A stretch of DNA of 12,039 nucleotides, taken from Actinomycetes bacterium. GTDB taxonomy: Bacteria > Actinomycetota > Acidimicrobiia > Acidimicrobiales > RAAP-2. The stretch covers positions 1-12,039 of the forward strand of contig JAJZMN010000076.1 of the NCBI GenBank assembly GCA_021850345.1. Direction: 5' to 3'. Of the stretch, positions 1 to 6,797 are shown one piece after another. The notes below the pieces were generated by a model that saw only the letters and a list, made by a program, of their open reading frames with translations, made no database searches and was not told the origin of the DNA. The stretch's first letter is position 1; every line of letters begins with the position of its first letter. A program made the position numbers and the translations under genes.

Positions 1-124
1 GACACGCGATGAAGCAGAAGCGGTTCAAGAACCCGTTGGCCGCTTCGACGGCGCTCGTGTGGTGGGCGCGCTCTGCGCAGGTGATGTGGCCGATGACACG
101 GATGTGGGCCGCCGTGGCCCGAGA
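1..124 (-). pseudogene. C-terminal fragment of a primase/DUF3987-like protein of integrative elements (truncated)
   Basis: Read on the minus strand from about base 124 down to the window edge, one frame is open and gives a recognisable block: HIRVIGHIT, then AVEAANGFLNRF. The pattern H-(I/V)-x-(V/I)-IGHIT ... (E)AANGF-NRF is typical of the C-terminal part of DUF3987-like ATPase/primase proteins carried by phages, plasmids and integrative elements, which usually work in replication of the element. Similarity seems to begin near the SSRATAAHI segment (about 105-126). Upstream of that (higher coordinates) the frame stays open, but the sequence is antisense to the mazE/mazF genes and no longer looks like this family. 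The gene therefore appears to have lost its 5' portion at 120-126; its 3' end lies outside the window. Family assignment is from motif memory only; a frame coincidence is unlikely but not excluded. Confidence 0.45.
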
Positions 125-221
125 GGAAGCCCATCGCCAGTCACGCGCGGTGTCCACCAGCACCCACGCCAACGACGACCAGGCGTTCGTGGACTCAGTG
201 TCGGACTGGCCCGACGAGTGA
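120..221 (+). pseudogene. MazE-family antitoxin, C-terminal half only
   Basis: The frame ending at the TGA at 219-221 encodes REEAHRQSRAV followed by an acidic tail ending in DDQAFVDSVSDWPDE. This closely resembles the C-terminal toxin-binding tail of MazE-family antitoxins partnered with MazF/PemK toxins. These proteins normally carry a preceding stretch with an IWVPD-like motif and an arginine-rich N-terminus. Here the frame is open back to an ATG at 9, but the residues before about 120 are the antisense of the primase-like fragment and have no antitoxin character. The ATG at 9 is therefore probably not the native start. The stop codon overlaps the mazF start (GTGA, 218-221), the usual coupling in this family. 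The remnant could still be expressed as a 70-residue hybrid from ATG 9, which would keep the toxin-binding tail but not the N-terminal region. Confidence 0.6.
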
Positions 222-550
222 ACCGCGGCGACATCTGGACCGTGGCCGGCGGCACCGGGTACGCGGGCAAGCCCCGTCCGGCGATCATCGTGCAGGACGA
301 CCGGTTCGACACGGACTCCGTCACGGTCTGCCCCTGCACCACCGACCCAATCGACGCCCCGTTGTTCCGGCTCGCCATCGTACCGACCGAGACCACCGGC
401 GTGCACGAACCCTGCCGCATCATGGTCGACAAGATCACGACCGTGCACCGCTCGAAACTCGGCCGACGGATCGGGGCGCTCGACGACACCGACCTGGTCC
501 GCTTGAACCGTGCCATCGTGACGTTCCTCGGCATCGCCAGCAGCAACTGA
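218..550 (+). CDS. mazF: MazF/PemK-family endoribonuclease toxin
   Basis: This 110-residue protein begins VNRGDIWTVAGG and matches the MazF/PemK fold throughout. The RGDIW opening (residues 3-7) and the KPRPAIIVQ strand (18-26) form the RNA-binding core. Next come the PCTTD segment (39-43), which holds the conserved catalytic threonine region, the MVDKI strand (69-73) and the C-terminal helix beginning LDDTDLVRLNRAI. The family's established role is cleavage of single-stranded mRNA at short motifs, held inactive by the cognate antitoxin. I chose GTG 218 because the family starts immediately before RGDIW and because it overlaps the antitoxin stop as GTGA. Length is normal and no key position looks lost, so the toxin itself appears intact. 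No own ribosome-binding site is evident, so translation probably depends on reading through the damaged antitoxin frame. Confidence 0.88.
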   Translation: MNRGDIWTVAGGTGYAGKPRPAIIVQDDRFDTDSVTVCPCTTDPIDAPLFRLAIVPTETTGVHEPCRIMVDKITTVHRSKLGRRIGALDDTDLVRLNRAIVTFLGIASSN

Positions 551-740
551 CCCCTAGGCGCCACCGCGGCCACGCCCAGCGTGCTGAGCGAGCCACTCCC
601 CGCGAACGCACCCGATATCGGTTCGTGCAGGTTGAACTTGTGGACCGTGCGGCTTGCGAATCGGGGGGGCGGTGTGGACGGGGATGGGGAGAGATTCCAC
701 CACCACCCCCCTGGGTTATCGGTCTGCCAAGAGTCTCGTG

Positions 741-766
741 CCCCTGTCCGTCCTTGCGGACAGGGG
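741..766 (-). terminator. GC-rich hairpin after the helicase gene, terminator-like
   Basis: A perfect 10-bp inverted repeat, CCCCTGTCCG and CGGACAGGGG, encloses a 6-base loop. It lies 16 bases beyond the helicase stop codon at 783 on the minus strand. Position and stem strength suit a transcription terminator for the helicase. There is no T-run on either side, so it is not a classic intrinsic terminator; U-poor hairpin terminators are common in high-GC actinobacteria. The stem is symmetrical and could also stop reads from mazF, about 190 bases away. Confidence 0.45.
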
Positions 767-782
767 CTGCGCAGCGGTTCGC

Positions 783-2664
783 TCAGATCGAGCGGGCGAG
801 CACGTCGCGGAGGAACTCGGTCGCTTCGGCCTCGCTGCGGGTCCGGCGCATGTCGGGTAGCTCGGCCAGCAGCTTCTTGCCGTAGCCTGCATCGACGAGG
901 CGCGGGTCGGTCACCATCACCACGCCGGCGTCCCGGCTGGACCGCAAGAGCCGCCCGACCGCCTGGTTGAGCGCGACAGCAGTTGCGGCCAGGTCCACGC
1001 CGGCGAAACCGGCGCCCCCCCGTGCCCGCTTGGCGACGAGCAGCGGGTCGTCGGGGACCGGAAACGGCAGTCGGTCGACGACGAGGAGCGAGAGCGTCGC
1101 TCCCGGCGCGTCCACGCCGGTGAAAAAACCCCGGGTGGCGACCAGCACCGACGCCTCGTCGTCGACGAACTGACGGAGCAGCTCGCCCCGTGTGCCCTCG
1201 CCCTGGACGAGCACCCGGTGCCCCCCGCCCACCCGCAACACCGCCGCGAGGCGCCGCAGCATCCGCGCCGAGGTGGCGAGCACGAGGCTACGCCCCTCGG
1301 CCACGCCCACCATCGTCTCGATCCGCGCGCAGGCGGCGTCCTCCCACACCTTGCCTTCCCGGGGAGCCGGAAGCTCGGGAACATAGAGAAGCGCTTGGCG
1401 CCGCCAGTCCCATGGGCTCCCCAGGCGCATGAAGGCCTGCGCACCGAGCCCGAGGCGCCGGGCCAGGACCGACGTGGCATCCGCCGAGCACAAGACCACC
1501 GGCAGGCGGCCCCAGAGGCGCTTCGACAAGATGCGGTCGAGGTCGGTGGGGACGGCCCGGACCACCCGGTCGCCCGCTCCCGACACCGACACGTAGCGCA
1601 CGACTCCGGCGCCGGTGGGGTGGGCGCAGCGGATCGCGTCGTCGCGCAGGCGCCCGGTGACCCGAGCGACGCGCGCTGCGCCCTTGGGGGCATCTCCCGC
1701 AGCGACCGCCCCTGTCGCGTCGTCGGCGACCAGACCGGCCGCCGCCGACAGCCCGACCAGCGATCCGACCAGCGGGTTGGCCCGGCCGTCTTCGCCGAAC
1801 CGCAGCGCCGCGTCGGTCGCGAGCACGTCGGTGAACCGCTCCGCTGCCCGCCCGAGCGCCTCGAGGGAACGGGGCGAGCACACGCCGCAGCGCCGTGCGG
1901 ATGCGACGAGGCGCGACGCCCTCGCCGGCCCGACCGCCATCCCGAAGGTCTCCTCGAGGTCGGACTCGAGCTCGTGGCACTCGTCCATGACGAGCGCCTC
2001 GTGGGGCGGAAGGACACCCCGACCGACCAAGAGGTGTGCGCTGTAGAGCCGCGAGGTCGCCAGCACGAGCTGGGACGAAGCGGCGCGCCCGGGCCGCCTC
2101 CGCGAAGCACCCTCCACCCCGCTCGCACCGCCGTGCGCCTGGGCACTCGGTCCCGGGCACCGAGCACCGCCCCCATACCCCAGCGTCCACCTCGCCGGCC
2201 AGCTCGGCTCGCTCGCCGGTGCCAGTGATGCGCGCCCAGGCGGCCACCCGGTCGAGCCTGGGGTCCACCTCGCCGGTCCGTGCGGCCTCCCCCGGGGCCT
2301 CGTCGAGCGCGGCGAGACAGACGTAGGACTGGCGACCCTTTATGACGCTCCACGTGAGATGGCCCCCGACCACGGCGCGGACGAGCGGGAGGTCCTTGGT
2401 CGCGAGCTGGTGCTGGAGGGTATGGGTAGCGGTGGTGATGACGCCGCGGAGCCCCGACAGGGCCAATGGCAGGGCCGTCGCGAGGGACTTGCCGGTCCCG
2501 GTCGGGGCCTGGACCATGATCGCCCCGCCCTGGGTCAGGACATCGGCCACTGCCAGGGCCATCTCTTCTTGGGCGGGCCGCGCCTCGCCTCCGCCGTTGA
2601 GGAGCGCCCGGGCGCGGCGCAACGCGGCGACCGTCGCCGCGGCGAGCTCGTCGGAACCCAACAC
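783..2664 (-). pseudogene. dinG: DinG/XPD-type ATP-dependent DNA helicase, interrupted by one frameshift
   Basis: Two overlapping minus-strand frames together give one complete superfamily 2 Fe-S helicase of about 626 residues. The 5' frame has Walker A APTGTGKS (residues 53-60), motif Ia ITTATHTLQHQL and cysteines at 116, 174, 180 and 186, spaced like the four Fe-S ligands of E. coli DinG. The 3' frame has a DECH-type Walker B (VMDECHELE), a motif III-like VVLCSADATS, motif V with GFFTGVDAPGATLS, LPFPVPDDPLL and motif VI QAVGRLLRSS. Such helicases unwind damaged or R-loop-containing DNA 5' to 3'. The frames meet at 2082-2094, where one extra base (or two missing) breaks the reading frame. 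GTG 2664 places the RPAQ motif about 30 residues in, as in relatives. GTG 2703 is an alternative; TTG or ATG starts further up would overlap the divergent gene. This is either a real pseudogene or a sequencing error. Confidence 0.85.
2082..2094 (-). other. Frameshift site in the helicase gene
   Basis: Just after the fourth Fe-S cysteine the 5' frame reads GGCFAEAARAR and then turns into low-quality residues. The sensible continuation, ASSQLVLATSRLYSAHLL leading to the DECH box, is in the neighbouring frame. The change falls in a run of G and C (GCCCGGGCGCGCC on the minus strand), a place where both polymerase slippage and sequencing or assembly errors occur. Dropping a single base restores one continuous helicase. 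Confidence 0.75.
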
Positions 2665-2796
2665 CGCGGCGCCCGGTTGGCCGAGGGGGACCGCGGAGCG
2701 CACGTCGCTGGGGAGCGCCGCTTCCTCCGAGCACTCCCGTCGTCGGCCCGAGCAGCCGAAAGGGTGGGTGGAGCCGCCGGCGGACCGAGAGCCGGG

Positions 2797-2802
2797 AAAG
2801 GA
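2797..2802 (+). promoter_or_regulatory. Ribosome binding site of the NERD gene
   Basis: AAAGGA ends five bases before the ATG at 2808. It fixes this start and argues that the divergent helicase begins no further upstream than about 2703, because a start at 2823 would overlap this coding region. Confidence 0.6.
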
Positions 2803-2807
2803 ATCCG

Positions 2808-3680
2808 ATGATCGCAGAGACACTCAGCCGGGGGCGAGCCGAATGGTCGCTGCGCCGCGTCCGCCGTTCGGTTGAAGCGGGCACACCCAACGCGCCGGGG
2901 CGCAGCGCCTGGATCGAGCACCGGCGCCGTGCGCTCACCGGCGCCCTCGTCGCACCCGCCGACCGCCGGCGACAAGCCCGCACCGCATGGGCGTTCCTCG
3001 CTGCGGCGGTGGCAGGAGTGATCGCTGGGGTGTACATCACGCCGGCGATCGGTTCGCTGGCGGCGCTCGTTGCCGCCACCGGCTCGCTGGCAGCGCTCAC
3101 CCGCTCCCGGACCGAGCCCGGCACAGTCGCGTGGTGGCGGGACCGCACCATCGCCTGCTGGGAGACGGCCGCAGCGCTCGGCCCGCTCGAGGCGCTCGGG
3201 TGGACCGTGCTCCACGACCGGGCGGTCCCGGGAACCGACACCGTCGTTGACCACCTCCTGATCGGCCCGAGCGGGATATGGGCGCTCTCCTCCGAGCGGA
3301 CCTATGGCTCCCTGCGCAAAGTCGACGGTCGGTGGTGGTACACGAGATCGTTCGGCCACCTCGTCGAAGAGGTCGGCTCGCAGGCCGCAGCGCTCGCAGG
3401 CCGCCACGTCGCCGACACCCTGGGTGACGTTGCCCGTGACGCCGGGCTCAATAGCGTGCACCGGGTCTTGGCCGTGTGGGGCGCCGGCGTGCCCGACGAG
3501 GGCCTCATCTCAGATGGGGTCTTCGTCGTCGCCGGTGACCGTCTGGCCACCATGATCGCGTCGTTCGCGCCCGTAGCGTCGCCCGAAGCGCTCGGTCCAG
3601 TCGTCGCCGCAGCGCACGAGCGGCTCCCGCAGGTCTTCACCGACCACGTGCCCGGCTCAGGCGCCCTGTCGCCGCCCTGA
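2808..3680 (+). CDS. Membrane-anchored NERD-domain protein, probably without nuclease activity
   Basis: This 290-residue protein has a basic N-terminus (1-57) and a hydrophobic hairpin of two likely membrane segments (about 58-77 and 80-97). A NERD (nuclease-related) domain follows from about 115: LEALGWTVLHDRAVPGT, then VDHLLIGPSGIWAL, matching the family's aspartate-containing DH-x-(V/L)-x-GPSG core (D148). NERD proteins belong to the PD-(D/E)XK-like nuclease group and normally carry an (E/Q/D)xK pair right after GPSG. Here that segment reads SSER (161-164), so the acidic residue and lysine appear replaced. About 90 further residues (GVPDEGLISDGVFVVAGD and on) follow the usual C-terminal NERD layout. 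AAAGGA five bases upstream supports the start. It is divergently transcribed from the helicase. Its role is unknown; a DNA- or nucleotide-binding membrane protein is a guess. Confidence 0.75.
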   Translation: MIAETLSRGRAEWSLRRVRRSVEAGTPNAPGRSAWIEHRRRALTGALVAPADRRRQARTAWAFLAAAVAGVIAGVYITPAIGSLAALVAATGSLAALTRSRTEPGTVAWWRDRTIACWETAAALGPLEALGWTVLHDRAVPGTDTVVDHLLIGPSGIWALSSERTYGSLRKVDGRWWYTRSFGHLVEEVGSQAAALAGRHVADTLGDVARDAGLNSVHRVLAVWGAGVPDEGLISDGVFVVAGDRLATMIASFAPVASPEALGPVVAAAHERLPQVFTDHVPGSGALSPP

Positions 3681-4371
3681 GAGACGAGAGAGACGCCGAG
3701 TGTGACCTCGGAGCGTTGGGTGAGAGGGGCGGCCTGCACCGTTCTTCCGAGCCCGTCGGCATTCGTGGTCGGACCCGTCCGGAGGCCGAGAGTCGATCAG
3801 CGGGGTGGCCGGTTGGCCAGCAGCAACGCGAAACCGCCACCGGCGAGGGGCTCGAGCGTGAGCAAGTGGTGCTCGTCGGAGGCGAGGAGGCCGACTCGTG
3901 ACCGGGTTCCGGCGCGCCTACTTGCGCCGGCTCACTTTGTCGCGATCCACCCGGCGCGCGGGCCGGAGTAGCCGAAGTGCGTGTTGCAGGGACCCGGCAC
4001 CGTCTCGTGGCTCAGGCCCAAGGGGGGTCTTGAGGAAGGTGCTCCCATGTTGCTGGCAACGGGGGTGGTCGCTTAGGACTGGCAAGCGACAACCCCGCCC
4101 CCGAGCCGGTCTCTTCTGGCTCTTCTGGCGGAAAGGTGGTCGGGTACGTAACGTCGGGCGCATACGGGCACCGGGTCGGCCGTTCGCTCGCGAGCGCCTC
4201 GGACCCCGACCGATCGACTCTGTCACCGATCGACCCCGTCCCCCGCCACCTCCGTCGCACTTCGAGCCGGCGACCCGAACCTGTAGATCCGGCTTGGGCT
4301 CACCGATGGGCTCCCCGGCGGTTCAGGTGGTCACCGGCGTCGACGCCGATCCACGGAGCCTCTTCGCCCTG
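3681..4371. other. 690-base stretch without a confident gene; possible minus-strand gene remnants
   Basis: No open frame here resembles a known family, and I found no convincing tRNA. Two short minus-strand segments in one frame have codon use like real genes (nearly all third positions G or C). The first spans about 4018 to 3932 and ends PCNTHFGYSG-PRAGWIATK at a TGA; its only ATG is at 4048. The second spans about 3895 to 3797 and includes ASDEHHLLTLEPLAGGGFAL, ending at a TGA, with no usable start. Both look like tails of degraded genes. The remainder holds a 14-bp palindrome (4335-4348), a 12-bp palindrome (4185-4196) and a 10-bp direct repeat ACCGATCGAC (4209-4218 and 4225-4234). None forms a clear terminator for the operon that ends at 4372. 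Confidence 0.4.
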
Positions 4372-5187
4372 TCAGTGCGCGGTCCACCCGCCGTCGATGA
4401 CGAAGGAGGCCCCGGTGACGAACCCGGAGTCGGGGCCGCACAGGAACCCGACCATGGCCGCCACCTCCTCCGGCTCGACCAGACGCTTGATGGCCGATTC
4501 CTCCAAGAGGACGCGTGCAACCACCGCCTCCTGGTCGACGCCGTGCACGCGGGCCTGCGCCGCGATCTGGCCCTCGACGAGCGAGGTCCGCACGTAGCCG
4601 GGACAGACCGTGTTGGACGTCACCCCATAAGCCGCCCCCTCGAGCGCGACGACCTTGGAGAGCCCCTCCAGGCCGTGCTTCGCTGCGACATACGCCGACT
4701 TGAACGGGGACGCGCGCAGGCCATGGACGCTCGAGATGTTGACGATCCGCCCCCACCCGCTCTCGTACATATGCGGCAACACGGCCCGGCAGAGCAGGAA
4801 CGGTGCCTCCAGCATCACGGCGACGATCGTCCGGAACATCTCAGGCGAAAATGTCGGCACTGGAGCCACGTGCTGGATCCCAGCGTTGTTGACCAGGATG
4901 TCGACAGCGGTCTCCGCCCTCTCGAGCGCGCCGAGATCGGCCAGGTCGACCACCCACGCCTCGCCGCCCAGGGCCCCAGCGACGGTCACCGCACCCTCGG
5001 CATCCCGGTCAGCGACGATCACGCCGGCACCCAGGTCGTGGAGGCGCTGCGCGCAGGCCCGGCCGATCCCGCGCGCAGCGCCCGTGATCAGCGCCCGACG
5101 GCCCTCGAGCGGCAACGAGCCCTCCCGGACGGATCCCATCGCGGCAGGACCCGCTCGTGCCCCCTGCAGCCGTGTGCCAACCTTCAC
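4372..5187 (-). CDS. hbdH: 3-hydroxybutyrate dehydrogenase (SDR family)
   Basis: This 271-residue classical short-chain dehydrogenase probably oxidises (R)-3-hydroxybutyrate to acetoacetate with NAD+. It shows TGAARGIG (35-42) for cofactor binding, an aspartate at the end of strand 2 (VADRD) favouring NAD over NADP, NNAG (100-103), and the catalytic Ser152/153, Tyr166 and Lys170. The segment SSVHGLRASPFKSAYVAAK is almost diagnostic for 3-hydroxybutyrate dehydrogenases. The four substrate-carboxylate binders known from Pseudomonas fragi have counterparts: Gln105 (GIQH), His155 (SVHG), Lys163 (PFKS) and Gln207 (EGQI). GTG 5187 overlaps the synthetase stop as GTGA and has a purine-rich GGAGAAGGGG just ahead. 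An internal ATG at 5139 would remove a non-conserved leader and is an alternative start. It is the last gene of the operon. Specificity for 3-hydroxybutyrate over a close analogue is inferred from the motif. Confidence 0.9.
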   Translation of the reverse strand: MKVGTRLQGARAGPAAMGSVREGSLPLEGRRALITGAARGIGRACAQRLHDLGAGVIVADRDAEGAVTVAGALGGEAWVVDLADLGALERAETAVDILVNNAGIQHVAPVPTFSPEMFRTIVAVMLEAPFLLCRAVLPHMYESGWGRIVNISSVHGLRASPFKSAYVAAKHGLEGLSKVVALEGAAYGVTSNTVCPGYVRTSLVEGQIAAQARVHGVDQEAVVARVLLEESAIKRLVEPEEVAAMVGFLCGPDSGFVTGASFVIDGGWTAH

Positions 5188-6797
5188 GACCCCTTCTCCT
5201 CCAGCTCGGTCTCGTTCTTCGCGTCCTTCTCGGCTGGCCGCGCGTCCCCTGCCTGCCGGGCGAACACACCAGTGAGGTGCCGCTTGTCGACCTTGCCACT
5301 CGCGAGCAGAGGAAGCTCGTCCATCACGACCACCCGGCGCGGCACCTTGAAGCCGGCGACGCGCTCCCGGCAGTAGGCGATCACCTCCTGCTCGTTCAGA
5401 CCCGCTCCTGGCTGGAGCTGGACGAACGCGACGCCCACTTCACCCCATCTGCGGTCCGCGACCCCGATGACGGCTGCGTCACTGATCTTCGGGTGCTCTC
5501 GCAGCGTTGCCTCCACCTCGGCGGGGTACACGTTCTCTCCGCCCGAGACGAAGAGATCCTTCACCCGACCGCAGATCCGATAGAAACCCTCGGCGTCGCG
5601 TTGGGCCAGGTCTCCGGTCTTGAGCCAGTCTCCGCTCATGGTGGCTGCGGTAGCCTCTGCGTCCCGCCAGTACCCGCTGAACACGTTGGGCCCCGACACC
5701 CAGAGCTCGCCGACGCCCTCGGTGTCGACCAGGTGCCCATCGCGATCGTGGAGACTCACGTCGACGTGGCCGTAGGGCCGGCCGACGGAACCCGGATGCG
5801 CCAGGGAGTCGCGGGCGGCGAGGCAGAGCACGTTGGGCGACGCCTCCGTGAGGCCGTAGCCCTGGAAAACCGCGACACCTCGACGGCTCCAGGCCTCGAC
5901 GACGTCGAGCGACGTCGCGGCACCCCCGACCACGACCCGCCGGAGGCTCGACAGGTCGGCGCGCGCGAACCCCGACTGTTCCGCCAGCATCAGGTAGGTC
6001 GTCGGGACTCCCATCATCGTGGTGACCTCTCGACGCCCGATCAGGTCGAGGACTCGGTCAGGCTCGAAGGAGGGCTCGAGGACAACGGTCGCGCCCTTCC
6101 ACAAGGCCTGGAGCGGCTGGACGTTCCACCCGCCGACGTGGTGCTGGGGGAGCACCTGGAGGACCACGTCGTCTGCCCCGAGAGGCACGGTGCCGTCCAG
6201 GCTGAGATTGGTCCAGAAGCAGTTCCGGTGACTGAGCACCGCGCCCTTCGAGCGCCCCGTCGTCCCTGACGTGAACACCACAAGCAGCGGGTCTTCGTCG
6301 CACACACCTGCCGCCACCGTCTCCACGCGGCCGAAGCTCCCCTTTCCCGCCGCACCAGCCCGCGCGCCGGCCACGAGATCGCCCGGCGAACAGACCCTTG
6401 GCGCAACGCCGCTCGCACGTACAGCGTCGGCTGCTGCGTCTGCGTACCCGGTGCTCGCCATCACCAGTGACGGGGTAATGGCGTCGAGCTGAGCCGCGAG
6501 CTCGCCAACCGCGAGGCGTCGGTTGAGCGGTGCGAGTGCCATCCGGCTCAATGAACACGCGAAGAAGAGCACCACCTCGAACGCGTCGTTCTCGCTCACC
6601 GTGGCGATCCGGTCTCCCGGGGAATGGCCCAGCTCGAGCAGGTGCGCGGCAAGAGCGACGGCGCTGCGCCCCAGCTCGCCGTAGCTGATCCGTTCGCGGC
6701 GCCCCTCGAGCGCGGTAGCGTCCGGGTCGCTGCGGGCGCGATCCATCAGCCAGCGTGCGGGGGTGTGGAGCGCGGTCGTCGGTCGCACGCTCAGCAC
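5184..6797 (-). CDS. AMP-forming acyl-CoA synthetase (fatty acid-CoA ligase family)
   Basis: This 537-residue protein activates a carboxylic acid with ATP to an acyl-adenylate and then a CoA thioester. The P-loop FTSGTTGRSKGAVLSH lies at 175-190, the A5 motif QGYGLTEASP at 312-321 and the A7 aspartate in WLKTGDL at 391-397. The hinge region is GRVKDLFVSGGENVYPAEVE (410-429) and the catalytic lysine of the C-terminal domain is in SGKVDK (Lys502). Overall layout matches FadD13/4-coumarate-CoA ligase-like enzymes; the acyl-pocket residues do not let me name the substrate. The frame is open to 7097, but residues before VLSVRPTT have no family character and overlap the hydrolase gene. I chose GTG 6797, which overlaps the hydrolase stop as GTGCTGA; GTG 6788 is nearly as good. 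The C-terminus ends in a charged tail (ETELEEKGS). It is coupled to the downstream dehydrogenase. Confidence 0.9.
   Translation of the reverse strand: MLSVRPTTALHTPARWLMDRARSDPDATALEGRRERISYGELGRSAVALAAHLLELGHSPGDRIATVSENDAFEVVLFFACSLSRMALAPLNRRLAVGELAAQLDAITPSLVMASTGYADAAADAVRASGVAPRVCSPGDLVAGARAGAAGKGSFGRVETVAAGVCDEDPLLVVFTSGTTGRSKGAVLSHRNCFWTNLSLDGTVPLGADDVVLQVLPQHHVGGWNVQPLQALWKGATVVLEPSFEPDRVLDLIGRREVTTMMGVPTTYLMLAEQSGFARADLSSLRRVVVGGAATSLDVVEAWSRRGVAVFQGYGLTEASPNVLCLAARDSLAHPGSVGRPYGHVDVSLHDRDGHLVDTEGVGELWVSGPNVFSGYWRDAEATAATMSGDWLKTGDLAQRDAEGFYRICGRVKDLFVSGGENVYPAEVEATLREHPKISDAAVIGVADRRWGEVGVAFVQLQPGAGLNEQEVIAYCRERVAGFKVPRRVVVMDELPLLASGKVDKRHLTGVFARQAGDARPAEKDAKNETELEEKGS

Noticed and set aside
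9..119. N-terminal part of a plus-strand frame from ATG 9 leading into the antitoxin tail
   Set aside because: It is exactly antisense to the primase-like fragment and lacks antitoxin features (no IWVPD-type motif), so I do not count it as native antitoxin sequence.
917..3241. A 774-residue open frame on the minus strand
   Set aside because: It runs out of phase through both the helicase and the antisense of the NERD gene, is Arg/Pro-rich and has no motifs; long spurious frames are expected at this GC content.
4255..4330. Possible tRNA or tRNA fragment around GACCCGAACCTGTAGATCC
   Set aside because: No TTCGA-type T-loop with a paired stem and no cloverleaf could be built on either strand.
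3898..5376. A 492-residue plus-strand open frame
   Set aside because: It is mostly antisense to the 3-hydroxybutyrate dehydrogenase, which has full family motifs on the other strand.
5157..6269. A 370-residue plus-strand open frame
   Set aside because: Antisense shadow of the acyl-CoA synthetase, with no recognisable domain.
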